Shown here in pieces: positions 10,990 to 21,834 of a DNA stretch of 64,000 bases (positions within the stretch are counted from its first letter, which is position 1; every line of letters begins with the position of its first letter). The notes under the pieces were generated by a model that had not been told where the DNA came from, did no database searches, and was given only the letters and a program-made list of their open reading frames with translations. The translations under genes were made by a program, and so were the position numbers. The stretch comes from Ypsolopha sequella (Eukaryota > Arthropoda > Insecta > Lepidoptera > Ypsolophidae): the NCBI GenBank assembly GCA_934047225.1, contig OW203984.1:5713201-5777200 (forward strand). Direction: 5' to 3'.

Positions 10990-11408
10990 TTAAGAGGCTA
11001 TGCGAATTTTATTTTTGTCACTGTCACTCCAAGCGAAAACACGATCAGTGCGAGAGGGGCGGATTCAGGGCGAAAGCGAAATATTTTTGTTTTATAAATT
11101 TTATAAAAAAACTAAAATAGCAAAATTTCAAATATCAAATCTCTGAATATTGTTTAAATACACCTAACAAAATATGTTTGAGTTCTGTATATGGTTCCTA
11201 TTCGTCAAACGAGGAGAAAAAGTGTGTTTGAAGACCTCATTTCAACAATTATTTCTATCGAGGAAAATTTATCCAAACATGTTTTCCAATTTCAAAACCC
11301 TGGATTGTATAGTCAAAATGCATAGACAAGAAATTTTTTAAAAATTTCCGTGTCTTTCATGAAATACACAAAAAAGAAGCACCTCTATTTTTTTACATAT
11401 CGCCTTAA
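10990..11408 (+). mobile_element. TTAA-flanked MITE, family P1, copy b
   Basis: TTAAGAGGCTATGCGAATTT at the left, and ATATCGCCTTAA at the right. Nearly the same interior as 2714-3137, including the GAGTTCTGTATATGGTTCC block. The right terminus has lost the TGCGAA part. Confidence 0.8.
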
Positions 11409-11860
11409 ATCGTTTGTAATTGAAAAAAAAAATATTAGAAAAAAATAAAAATTGCTTTTTTGTATCATATTGATTTAAATTTCAGTACAGAATATAGGTG
11501 CGTTGTGGGATTTTTCTTTTGTTTAATTCTTTCGGAGCACTTTTAAAAGTGCGTTATAATTATTTTCTAAACTATTACAAAATAATAGATATTGTTTTTT
11601 GTACGGCAATTGATGATTCAAGTATCACACACACATTTGCCGTACTTTGTGTTACTATATTATGTAACTTTTAAAACTTAAAATAATAGAAGGATATAAA
11701 TTTCTTAATAATTTGGGTGTCGGTAGTTGCATTGTAAGGTAAAATTAAAATTTGTTGCACCAAGATAGGCTACCATTTATGATATTTAATATCAATAGGT
11801 AGTTGGGAGAAGTTTGAGCACTATTTAAAACAAATGTTACTGAAAAAAATTAAGACATGT
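11409..11860. other. No recognised feature
   Basis: Very AT-rich. A GTACTTTGTGTTAC-type motif is near 11642; nothing assignable. Confidence 0.4.
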
Positions 11861-12536
11861 GAAATGGATGGATGGATGGATGTTTGTAACTCCTTCACGC
11901 CGTAACTACTAAATCGATTGGGCTGAAACTTTGCATAAATGTAGTTCTAGACCTGGAATAGGACATAGGCTACTTTTTATCCCATAAACCAGTTGCCATG
12001 GGATGGGAATGGGGTGTCAAGTTCCTATAGAAGAGTGATGTAATGTTACTCCTTCACGCCGTACCTACAGAACCGATTGGGCTGAAACTTTGCAAAAATG
12101 TAGTTCTCCATCTGGAATAGGATATAGGCTACTTTTTATTGCATAAATCAGTTCCCATGGGAACAAGAAATAGTGTCGTTCAGAGACGCGGCTCGGCCTT
12201 CAGCCTCTCGAAACATACTATACTAGGGGATTAAACCAGTTACCAAAGACCGCCAAAGACACATTAGCAAAGTATTAATTCAAAAAACAAAAATTGTGTC
12301 GATCAAAAAAGCGGCTCGGCCTTCGGCCTCGCCAATGTCGGACACGCATCTTGGTCTTCGGCCTTACCAAAGACACTTTACAGAGATCAAATTAGAGATA
12401 ATGACAACCAAAAACACTCCAAACCGGAGTCAGGTGAACTACGTACTAAAAAATGAATGGTCTGCAAAATATTTACAGATTCGATACGACATGAAAAAAC
12501 TTAATCAACGCGGACGAAGCCGAGGGCGAAACCTAG
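11861..12536 (+). mobile_element. Helitron-like non-autonomous element with internal duplication
   Basis: It begins after a (GGAT)n run and carries the widespread insect Helitron motif GATTGGGCTGAAACTTTGCA followed by CATAGGCTACTTTTTATC. This unit of about 159 bp occurs twice (near 11882-12040 and 12041-12195). The right end is ACGCGGACGAAGCCGAGGGC, a short hairpin, then ACCTAG followed by T, matching the CTRR terminus and A/T target of Helitrons. No Rep/helicase coding sequence. Confidence 0.65.
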
Positions 12537-12821
12537 TGAAAATATACAGGCAACCATCATAAATTTAATTTATGCAATAACTACTTAAATGTTACCAACA
12601 TGAGTTTAATTATGGTATAATGTGTTTAAACAATTAACCTCAATACTCATAGTGTACACCCGAGCACTAAACTAAATACAACATGTTACAGATTGAAAAC
12701 ACATAAAATAAAATCGTTTGTTTTAAGTACCGTCGCGGATCTTGACATTTACTGCGCAGAACAAAATTTGTTTCATACTTGCCGCGCGCTATACTCACCC
12801 AAACTTGGGCTTATTGTCTTA
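12537..12821. other. No recognised feature
   Basis: Short unassigned gap between two Helitron-like elements. Confidence 0.4.
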
Positions 12822-13317
12822 CTAGCGACCCACCCCGGCTTCGCACGGGTGCAATGCTGATACTAAATATACTACAGTATTTAAGGTACTTAATTGGATA
12901 AGGATTAATACTGTATGGCTTAAAATCGCTTCGTAAATAAGCCATTATTTCTCGTAAAAAGTAAAGGATAAAAAATGGTTATTGTGGGTTATCCCTAAGA
13001 GATAGACATATACCATCGCGGACTTTTTTGTAGACCTTTTTAAGGTGTACAATACTGTAGTACATTATTTTGATCTATCTCGTAGGGTTCAGCCAACGTT
13101 TGCAATGTAAGCGCAAAAAACAGTGTTTATTTACGACATCACATTAGAAACCTCTAAAATTATCAGTGTTTCTCTACTATATTATGCATGATGTACACAT
13201 ATAAACCTTTCTCTTGAATCACTCTATCTATTAAAAAAAAACCTTAACAAAATCCAATGCGCATACACAGGGACAGACAGAGAGCGGGAAGCGACTTTGT
13301 TTTATACTATGTAGTGA
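12822..13317 (-). mobile_element. Helitron (non-autonomous), common lepidopteran type
   Basis: Read on the minus strand it starts TCACTACATAGTATAAAACA after a flanking A. It continues through AAGTCGCTTCCCGC and a GTCTGTCTGTCC-like tract and ends CGAAGCCGGGGTGGGTCGCT-AG followed by T. That gives the 5' TC, the 3' hairpin, the CTAG end and the A/T target expected of Helitrons. Its 5' end lies 54 bp from the exon's splice donor. Confidence 0.8.
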
Positions 13318-13370
13318 TGAGGTTCCTACAAGGTATCGGGCACCTGTCCAAAGAAAAATGAACCGTAACG

Positions 13371-13376
13371 ACTTAC
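13371..13376 (-). other. Splice donor of the MBD exon
   Basis: The plus-strand bases read GTAAGT on the minus strand, an exact consensus 5' splice site directly after the lysine codon AAG. Confidence 0.85.
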
Positions 13377-13500
13377 CTTAGGGTCGAAGCTGAAGGTGGT
13401 CTCAGGCCGCAGCGGGCAAGGCAGCCCGCACTTGCAGGTGCCTGTCGTCTGAAGGTACTCCCGGAGTTGCGGCAGCGTGCTCAGCGCGGTGCCGCTTGGA
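13377..13500 (-). CDS. Internal exon of an MBD5/MBD6-like (six-banded type) protein
   Basis: On the minus strand a GTTGTTTCAG acceptor precedes the exon and an AAG|GTAAGT donor follows it. Between them one frame is open for all 41 codons, entering with one base of a split codon and leaving in phase 0. The peptide contains PSGTALS, then QLREYL, then [11 protein letters not shown] and TFSFDPK. This is the C-terminal half of the MBD fold in MBD5/MBD6 proteins, known chromatin factors that contact the PR-DUB (BAP1/ASXL) deubiquitinase and bind methylated DNA poorly. Codons are GC-rich (over 60%), unlike all flanking DNA. The preceding exon, which should encode the GW-containing N-terminal half of the domain, was not found. 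The gene symbol is left empty because orthology is inferred from one exon. Confidence 0.88.
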
Positions 13501-13669
13501 CTGAAACAACAGTGTCAATGTTATTTGCGGCTCTTTTCCTCTTATCATGTACGGGCGCGTTCAGGCGAGTGCGCGATGCCTCGAGAGATTTTGAATGTGG
13601 GTTTTGTGTTTGAATAAAAATAGTATTGAGCTACATAATAAATATCTAACTGTTTTATTGGAAAGTTTT
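13501..13669 (-). other. Intron sequence between MBD exon and P3 element
   Basis: Carries the splice acceptor (AG complement at 13501-13502) behind a short pyrimidine-rich run on the minus strand. A GC-rich patch near 13550-13580 shows no open exon-like frame with splice sites. Confidence 0.5.
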
Positions 13670-14160
13670 TTAAGGCGTATGACCACGCTAAATAAGCAAC
13701 TCGATGTGTGTCGGTACAAATATCAACGGAAACGACATTGAAATAATGTTCATTTCAGCGTGCCTTGAAAAGTGGCTGTTACGACAACCACTGCGTCTCC
13801 GACTAGCGCAAAATAGGAGAAAATAATACTTTTCACATGGACGCCATGAACGGAAAAAAAATATTGAACTTAAATTTTTTAGATCTAAAAATTTCCTATA
13901 ATTTGGTGAAATAATAATTAAAATCGCTTTAGGCGTTTGGAAGGAGTAAGAGAATTCTTGTGTTAATCATGTGAAACTTTCGATGACTTTCGATTTTTTT
14001 TGTCGAAACTTACAAAAAACAGTTTATGAAACTTAAAATTTATTGTTGACTCTATAATGCCTATCACATATTTTTATAAAAGTTTTTGGATCACCCGTGT
14101 GGGAGGAGTAGGCCTTCAAAGACAGGTCCAAATTGCAATTGGCGTATCCATTCGCCTTAA
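13670..14160 (+). mobile_element. TTAA-flanked element, family P3, copy a
   Basis: TTAA bounds both ends, with termini TTAAGGCGTATGACCACGCT and, at the right, a complement of TTAAGGCGAATGGATACGCC. A nearly identical inverted copy is at 20834-21326 and a fragment at 26963-27077. The TTAAGGCG start is shared with family P2, so they probably used related transposases. No long open frame. Confidence 0.85.
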
Positions 14161-14204
14161 CCACACCGAGGCAGCTACGGAATAATAGCACTTACGTTCT
14201 CTCT

Positions 14205-14396
14205 TTACAGGCCTCGGTAGACAGAAAGCGTGGCGGGGCGCGATGATAGCTTGTTGTTAGCGGGCGATTTATTATAAAAAATGTACGAAAGACCCCACAC
14301 AGAAATGCCACGCCAAGTTTGGTGTGCTCACTTTCATAATAAATTGTCCGCCAATAACGCCAACAACGCCACGCTTTATATCTGCCGAGGCCTTAA
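14205..14396. mobile_element. Foldback MITE with AGGCCTCGG ends
   Basis: AGGCCTCGGTAGACAGAAAG at the left pairs with the complement of CTTTATATCTGCCGAGGCCT at the right, with further pairing of GCGTGGCG and TTTATTAT inside. The right flank is TTAA, the left TTAC, so a damaged TTAA duplication is possible. Confidence 0.65.
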
Positions 14397-14599
14397 GAAA
14401 CGAACTCATAACAAAAATAGACAAAAACAGAAAAGCCTACCAAAAAAAAACAAAGACATCTGCATCAGAAGCGAGGCACATAATGATAATGGTACCGTTA
14501 TTTAAGAGTTTCAGTAGAAATAATTTTGTATGGTACACGTGAAAACACTTCCAATAACCGAGCAAACTTCATTAAAACATCCCAATCCCAAGTATTTCA

Positions 14600-14850
14600 C
14601 GCACAGATGAACAATTCTAATAATGCGCAATGCTGATTCACCTAACCTTTGAAATTAACAGAGAGCTCATTGACTACAGTGGGGGGGTGATGCAGTGATT
14701 CGTGTAAGCGATTGGAGGTGCGTTGTGCTGAAAAGCGAACGATGCAAAAGGGTCCAGTCAAGCGCACCGGTCGACCGCTGGGGAGCCAATCACGCGGCTA
14801 ACTGACTGCGGACAATCAATGGATTGGATATTTCATTTCTGGACGGTATT
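14600..14850. promoter_or_regulatory. Unique moderately GC-rich block, possible regulatory DNA
   Basis: This block is non-repetitive within the window. On the minus strand it has a GTGATTGGCTCC motif, i.e. an inverted CCAAT box. It lies about 1.2 kb upstream of the MBD exon in the gene's direction. There is no start codon context or TATA box I would trust. A promoter or intronic enhancer is a guess. Confidence 0.15.
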
Positions 14851-15891
14851 GCCTGCTGACGTTGCGATTTTGAAATGCTTTGTCTCTGGTTAATTTGATA
14901 TTAATAGGGCTTCTATGAGTGCATCCGAATGTTAATTAAACTTCAAAATTTTAGCCGTTGCTGTTTTTCTTCAAATGTTAACCAACTTGAAGAGGTAAAA
15001 TTCAGAATTTACGACAATGTTCCTTATAACGGACGTCCTCTATTTCAGATCCAATAATTGATCTTGTCCCCAAATTTGCAATCTCAAACAGAGGACAGAC
15101 CTTCGTCAATGTAAACAATTTTATCATTTCATTATAGAAAACGAAGCTCTTAGAGCATCCAAAAAAGTATACCTACAAACAAAAACATAAAGACTAATTA
15201 GGTAGGTACTTACCTTGGCTTCGATTAAAGACAAACTATGTTACATCATGTGTGTACACATGTATTAGCATTGTTTCTTTTGCTAATAAATGTCGCTACT
15301 GATACCACAACAATATTTTATTGCAAACAATATGCTTTATTTTTATCCTGTGACCTTTATTTAATCTTCTCAAGTCCTCTAAAACATAAAACGGGAGCTG
15401 GCAACCCTATTTGAGAACCCAAAACTACATTTTGTTAAGTCGTTTCATAATAAATTCCGGTCTATTCTACTTCTATTCTGCATGCGAGCAAAATCAAGCA
15501 AATTGAAAAGATGGTTTTGCGGAAAATTCTCAAAATACCACGGGCAAGCCCCACTTAAAAAGTCCTTGAAACGGACAATCGCAAACGAGAGCTGATGTCA
15601 ACTTTTATGAACTAAATAACCGACATTGCTGGGTATTTCAAAGAGGTTCTCTCTAAAAATTTCCCAAATTGCAAGCCTTGATCAACAAAGGCATTTTTTA
15701 TAAAGAGGGCCGAAACCTTCTATGACATATGTTTATTCATATTACCTGTATATTAATAGGTAACTTCAAAGAGTAAACTAGGGATCTGAGAGACGCAAAC
15801 GTATTGTAAGCATCTGACCATTTGACCAAACTTCCATTTGAAGATAGGACCCGTAGTGATACAATGGTTAATATATATAGTTTATCTTATA
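14851..15891. other. No recognised feature
   Basis: AT-rich unique-looking sequence without repeats shared in the window and without an identifiable exon. Confidence 0.4.
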
Positions 15892-16151
15892 CAACGTGTA
15901 ACAGAAGGGTGTAACCATATTTGAAGAGCTTATTCAGTCAATGGTATAGAACAACTTTTACTATAGAGCCAACCCTGAAATCTCAAACAAAATCTACCCT
16001 TCCATACATTTCAGCCGAGCGGCATTGCATTTTTCTATGAAAAAGTTGATTTTTTTTTCGAGACACAGGGTTTATTCCATAGTAAAAGTTGTTCTATACC
16101 ATTGACTGAATAAGCTCTTCAAATATGGTTACACCTTTCTGTTAGACGTTG
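15892..16151. mobile_element. TA-flanked palindromic MITE, copy 1
   Basis: Ends CAACGTGTAACAGAAGGGTG and complement, with inner arms CAATGGTATAGAACAACTTT. TA lies on both sides (15890-15891, 16152-16153). A sister copy is at 25731-25991. Tc1/mariner-type mobilisation is inferred from the TA target only. Confidence 0.8.
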
Positions 16152-18236
16152 TATAACATGCGCTCGAGACATTTTTTTTTTTTTTAATGACACAAACCGA
16201 CTGAAGCAGTACAAGCTCTATTACAAGTCGACCAAGCTCCCCACTAGGTCTCTTCCTAATGGGCCATTAACAGCGATTTGCAAACAACACAATCCATTTA
16301 CGATGACAGCGTACAGCACTGCATGCCCCGAGCGATATTACACCTCGAGTCGTTTTACAAACAACCTCTTTCATACTCTATATGATAATTCCGGACGATT
16401 GTTCACGGTCTGCTACACTGTAAAGGTGAGCCGCAACCACAAAAAAGGATTTTTGTTTACCAGCTTTTTTAAATGCACGACTCGGTGTCTGTGGTTTGGG
16501 CTTCGGGTAGTGTTCGCGGTTCGTTGGCGAATATTCGCTTTTTGCAGTGACTGGCTCAGGAGCGTAGGAGAAAAAATGTACCTAATCGTACAGTGAAAAA
16601 GTATGCTATACGAATGATGACAGGAAACAGATCGTTTGAAAGCAACAGGACGCTTTTAAAGTTGAAATAGTCATAATTCCAAAATTATGCTAGTTTTCTT
16701 TCAAAACACATTTGTGGTTCCGAAATCGTGCTCTGAAAGCGAAAACTTTTAAAGTTGACAATTCTCGACCTAAAATCGCAAGAGTCGTCTTTCTAATGTC
16801 GGAACGAGCTCGCACATGGAGGCAACCATGCATATCGACATGAAAACGAAAACCATTTTAACGGACACTTATTAGAGTCGAATTTATAGATGTTTTCATC
16901 ACAAGTTCTCTAGCTAGTAAAAGTGCGCTTGTGATAAAAATTCTATAAACATTACATCATTTTGCGGGTAACTCGTACAATTATGGATAAAAAAATATAT
17001 ATAAAAAAAGCAGCAGGTTGTGTCGAAGATACAACCGTATATTATTTAAGTGAAGACTTCTTGCCATGTGGTACCTTTGGCCATCATGTTCAACTTTGGG
17101 AAAGCATTTGTTATTTTCTTGATATTTACCGTTTTGGACCAGGGACTTTTACAAAAGCTTATTTCTATCTAGGTCCGTTGCACTACATACGATGATACGA
17201 CACACTTCTCATTTCACAATTAAAAATCTTGCTTGCTTGAAACAATATTATTGTTATTATTTTTATTATTATTAAATGTACTATTTTTAGTTATTATTAT
17301 TCGACACTGCATGTTGTGGCATTATATGTAAATCACAAAAAAAGTATAAAGAATTGTGTAAACTTCCTGATAGCAGCGCGCGCATTAAGCTTACGGAGTC
17401 GTTTCAATTTTTTATTATTACGATCAAATAAACATTAATTTATCAATGATAACTAATAACTAATGAACGATTAAAAAACGTACTAATCTGTAATAAGAAT
17501 AAAGTAATCCTTCGTCAAAAATAAAAGGTTATCCTAAACTTTTTTTCACGAAGATGTCCCCTGTCTTAATACTCTTATTGGCAAGCATTAAATACGAAAA
17601 TGCCTTGATTTGCGGATTTTTTCCCTGGAGTCGATCACGGAGGTGACGTACAAGTTCTGAATTGTGCCTCATGGCCCCCCATACGAGGCGCGAGCAAAGA
17701 AGCATTCGCTTCAAAAGTGCTCGAAATTGATCATACTATATGGTTTCCGTAAAATAAACGGTAGTTGTCGCTCAAAATTCTGACATCTCTGCAATAGAGA
17801 AATACGCAAAATCTTTAAATGGTCACATTTAAAAAATATTTTCATTTATTTGTGTTGTATACATATGAACCGTTTTTTCAAAGAGATATTGGAAACGGTA
17901 CTTTACATTTGACAGTCGTTTTTATTTTCCGATAAGTTAATATTTTGGCCCTAAGCTCCCAGTCTACATTTGGGGGAGCAGAACCAGCTGCCGGTAATTA
18001 CTTAGCACGCGAACCCTTTCGCACCTTGCACACGCGAGTTACCCCCTTAACAGTGTATTGATTCTGCTAAATACACGTTATTTATTACTTTTATACGCAT
18101 GCGGAAATTACGATTCGATGAATAATGGCTGCTTTGAGCCAGTTTGAGCGATATTCCATAAAACTTTAACGTAACTGTTCTGTTCCGAACTCCGCCACCT
18201 TGATTACGTTGACCTCGTCTCCTACATGTAGATTTG
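16152..18236. other. Unassigned 2-kb stretch
   Basis: Contains an oligo-T run (16172-16188), an imperfect inverted repeat (AATTTATAGATGTTTTCATC near 16880 against ATAAAAATTCTATAAAC near 16936) and (ATT)n near 17246-17275. Three open frames of 61-97 codons (16303-16596, 16962-17195, 17529-17714 minus) have no recognisable domain, and I do not call them genes. Confidence 0.4.
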
Positions 18237-18602
18237 TATTCTTCTTCTTCATGTAGAAACTAAATTAAATTCAATCTTTCCAGTAAGTAGCTACTGTAAT
18301 AGCTTTGTCATTAGCCTGCATCAGGTCTAAGTGAGTGCAGGAAGCCGGACACAGTGAGCACGACATGAGATGGTCTGTCGTTTGTGGAACACCGCATAGA
18401 CAGTTCATGCTAGCATTTTCGGCGGAAATTCCCCAGCGTTTAAGGTTATCCTTGGACCTTCGAACACGAGCTCAAGACGATTCAAGGATTTCCATACTAG
18501 CCATTCCTGATCGTGACCCGGTGGGAGATGTTCTGCAGGTTTTCCCCAGTCAGGGCTTAGATATGGCTTAGGCGCTTGATACCTTGTCTTAGTAGGCGTC
18601 AA
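18237..18602 (-). pseudogene. LINE reverse-transcriptase ORF, C-terminal remnant
   Basis: On the minus strand two frames join to give the classic end of a Jockey/I-group LINE ORF2. The first (around 18448-18602) contains WKSLNRLELVFEG. The second (18271-18447) contains RWGIS, then the CLCGVPQTTDHLMSCSLCP cysteine-histidine motif and DLMQANDKAI, ending in a stop. At least one frameshift separates them, and everything upstream is missing, so the copy is dead and 5'-truncated. After the stop comes a short UTR and a (GAAGAA)n tail at 18237-18250, the normal LINE 3' terminus. The clade assignment is by motif only. Confidence 0.75.
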
Positions 18603-18711
18603 AATTTCAAATAGATTTGTATGAAAATCAGTTTCGTTTAAACAGCTAAATACAGTAGCAAAATATTTTTTTCTATATCTCGAAATGGCGTACTGAAATA
18701 TATTGTTTATG

Positions 18712-18965
18712 CTGCCATCGCAAAGTTTCCATTGGTTTCTGTAAATCAGAATTTAAATTTTTAAGATGTTCTAAATTTTGAAATTCTAATTTACTGAAAC
18801 TAATGGATACTTTGCGATGGCAACATATACAACACGGTAATAAGGTTTTGTTGAATTACTATTAAATAAATTTTGAATTCAAGTGTTCTGTTTCGATGAA
18901 TTAGAAAAAGGCGGGTTTTTCACAATCCGGCTGCGAAACCGCTCTTAATTTTAGTCTAAATACAG
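18712..18965. repeat. Foldback repeat, copy 1
   Basis: 18712-18822 is a palindrome (TGCCATCGCAAAGTTTCCAT versus its complement, diverged). The right side continues to TTTTTCACAATCCGGC. The region 18800-18960 reappears inverted at 23455-23620. No protein. Confidence 0.6.
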
Positions 18966-19199
18966 CTTGACTTTAAACAATATTTGCATGCTGTTTTTTA
19001 AACACCTAAAATGAAGTGGTTTTTTTATAGTTTAACTAACAATACATAATTTTTTCGCAATTTTAATCATAGCGCTTAAGAGAAATAATTTTATCAATAG
19101 AGTCATTTTCGGATGAAGCTGGGAAGAGGCGCCTTAAGTAGCCTTTTGCCGCCACTTCCATAAGGTAGCGAAGATCGTCCCGATGCTACACATGCTGCT
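18966..19199. other. No recognised feature
   Basis: AT-rich, nothing assignable. Confidence 0.4.
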
Positions 19200-19370
19200 A
19201 TACATGAATGAATGAATATACACTTCACTGTATACACACGAAATAAAAATAAAGAATACAAAATCAGGAATACAGAATATTGTACAAAGGCGGGCTTATT
19301 ACGAAAAGCAATTTCTTCCAGCCAACCTCGCATTCGATTATATATCTCAAAAAACGTCCCAGCTATGCAA
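19200..19370 (-). mobile_element. LINE 3'-end fragment (TGGAAGAAATTGCT type)
   Basis: The minus strand reads GGTTGGCTGGAAGAAATTGC then TAATAAGCCCGCCTTTGTAC and a UTR ending in ATTCATTCATTCATG simple repeats. This segment is very common at the 3' end of lepidopteran LINE coding regions. The rest of the element is absent or unrecognisable. Confidence 0.65.
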
Positions 19371-19614
19371 GCACGTACGCGTCGATTAGATAAATTTGAC
19401 AGATAGAATCGATAAATTCTAAACAATAACCCTTATTGCAATGAAATAAGATTTACATTTTTATTTATCGAATCGATGTCGAGTCGATACCAAGTTCATG
19501 CTAGTACGAATTTCTCCAAATAACACAAACAAGTTTCAAGTTGTGTAAGGACGTTCAGGTAAAGAGGTAACTAATCGACTAAGTAACAGGAGACTGTAAG
19601 AAGACTAAATGGGG
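19371..19614. other. No recognised feature
   Basis: Contains a run of ATCGAT/TCGAATCGAT-like motifs near 19390-19490. No repeat or exon is assigned. Confidence 0.35.
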
Positions 19615-19700
19615 CAGCGGTTCCCAACCTGGAGTTATTACTTCGTGGGGATAAAATGGCTATTCGACGGGGATAATAAGGCTGAGAGGGACCTAACAAA
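19615..19700 (+). mobile_element. hAT-like 5' end
   Basis: CAGCGGTTCCCAACCTGGAG followed by GTGGGGATAAAA and GATAATAAGGCTG matches the left end of the element at 9074. The matching right end was not found. Confidence 0.5.
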
Positions 19701-20751
19701 TAATTCAGTTAAAGGATGGCGAAAATACAAATGTATCTGAGCCAAAGTAGAATTTATTCGAATCCGCAAGTAAAGTGCTTTAAAAGTTATAAAAATGTTC
19801 TTCACATTTTGTCGAAAAGGAAGCGCCAAATATCATACTATTCATACCATCGTAGTACAGAACGTAGCAGTAGAATAAGAAAGTCTCCTAAGAGAGAGGA
19901 GACTTGAATTCGGTCTCTCTCAATTTGACACTTGTAAGAAACTTCGATGGCGACTACAATTTCAACAGATAAATTGAAATATTAGCAGCTCATAATATGA
20001 AGAAATAACGCAGCAAGAAAATAAACTTAAAACCATGTTTCATGTTATACAGTATATCAGTTATACCTGTACGACAGCCAATTAAAAAATTTAAAGAGGG
20101 TAAAGGAATGTTCCCTATATAGGCTGTAGGAGGCTTCTTGCTTACATTCATTCATTCAATCATTCATTTATTTAACAATAAATATTGCATTTGAATATTA
20201 ATCCTTAGAAACTAAAATACTGTTAAATTAAAAATAATTACAAAAAAATTACATTCAAAAAACATTAAATACAAAAATAAATATAAAGCAAAAATAAAAA
20301 ATAAATCCATTCATATTATTGTCATCAAATTAAAACATTACAATTCGTCTACTTCGCAAAAGTCTACAGTGTGGTTAATGGATAACTTGGTATCAGTCGA
20401 TCATGTCAGACAGTCAGACATGACTTAACGACCATTTGACAACTGATTTACAGTAAATGCTACTAGTCGCCCACCCAAGAACTGACTATACCAAATGTTG
20501 CTTAACCACGAATCGTTGCCGATTGGTGCGACCGCACGCTTCTACAAGCCCCTTGGGGAAACAAGCCCGAAGGTTAGGTACCGCTGGAATAAAGGGTGGA
20601 ACGCGCAAATTACTTAAGATTAATAGACAAGCCTTTACCTGAATCGTGCCTCCCTGAGGCTCAAATTAACACCACCCTATTAGAACCTACTAATTGTATT
20701 TGTCAATGTATTGTCTCCCATTCGGCCGGAATTAATGTAATTAATAGATTT
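19701..20751. other. Unassigned, with a CATT tetranucleotide run
   Basis: A (CATT)n run lies at about 20149-20170 and may be a LINE tail on the minus strand. Open frames at 19716-19907 and 20457-20642 have no family resemblance. Confidence 0.4.
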
Positions 20752-20833
20752 TAAGAAGCCCCTTTACGCCTGGCTTTTTCTTAAGATTCATACAAAAGGT
20801 AAAAGCTGAATGTGAAGTCAACAGCTTATTTTC
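20752..20833 (+). repeat. Repeat Q, left fragment
   Basis: AAGATTCATACAAAAGGTAA and GTGAAGTCAACAGCTTATTT match 6270-6325. The fragment is cut exactly at the TTAA where the P3 element begins, so P3 probably inserted into this repeat. Confidence 0.6.
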
Positions 20834-21326
20834 TTAAGGCGAATGGATACGCCAACTACAATTTGGACCTGTCTTTAAAGGCCTACTCCTCCCACACGGG
20901 TGGTCCAAAAACTTTCATAAAAATATATGATAGGCATTAGAGTCAAAAATTAATTTTAAGTTTCATAAACTGTTTTTCTATTGTAGGTTTTGACAAAAAA
21001 AATCGAAAGTCATCGAAAGTTTCACATGATTAACACAAGAATTCTCTTACTCCTTCCAAACGCCTAAAGCGATTTTAATTATTATTTCACCAAATTATAG
21101 GAAATTTTTAGATCTAAAAAATTTAAGTTCAAATTTTTTTTTCCGTTCATGGCGTCTATGTGAAAAGTATTATTTTCTCCTATTTTGCGCTAGTCGGAGA
21201 CGCAGTGGTTGTCGTAACAGTCACTTTTCAAGGCACGCTGAAATGAACATTATTTCAATGTCGTTTCCGTTGATATTTGTACCGACACACATCGAGTTGC
21301 TTATTTAGCGTGATCATACGCCTTAA
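20834..21326 (-). mobile_element. TTAA-flanked element, family P3, copy b
   Basis: Inverted, near-identical copy of 13670-14160 with TTAA on both ends. Differences are scattered single bases, so both copies are comparatively young. No coding capacity. Confidence 0.85.
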
Positions 21327-21834
21327 TGTTTTGTTCTTTCAGTTCCTTATTCTTTGCAACTAGGAGACAACCAAAAATTCTAGTTCCATAACTAAGTTGC
21401 TATTTAGAATCTTTTTCGGTCGTTTGAATGTTTAAAAAACAATTATAGCATTGAAAAGAAAACTGTTTTTGGTACAGCGCGGTGGTGTCTCTTACAACAC
21501 GAGCTTTTATTATCTCTATCACGCCTGAAAGAGGTTAATACAGTTTTCCTTTCCCTAACACAGTAAACTAACTTCCAGTCCTGGGTGTGCGGGCCCTTAT
21601 AGACTGGAGCTTTCAAAAGCCTATTAAATGCTTTTGAAAGCAAGTGTTCTTGAAACAGAAGATTATAATGGACTTGCAAAACAATACCAAGGGGAATTTT
21701 GTACAACTCGCTTTGTTGAGTAATTGATGGAGTTTTATTGATTGAATAATTCTAAAAAGAATCAGAATGATATATCTATATATTTTTTTTATCTCACTTA
21801 TGAAGTTTGAAAGTTTAAACTTGAGTAAATCATC
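21327..21834. other. No recognised feature
   Basis: An 87-codon minus-strand frame at 21443-21706 has no recognisable motif. Confidence 0.4.
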
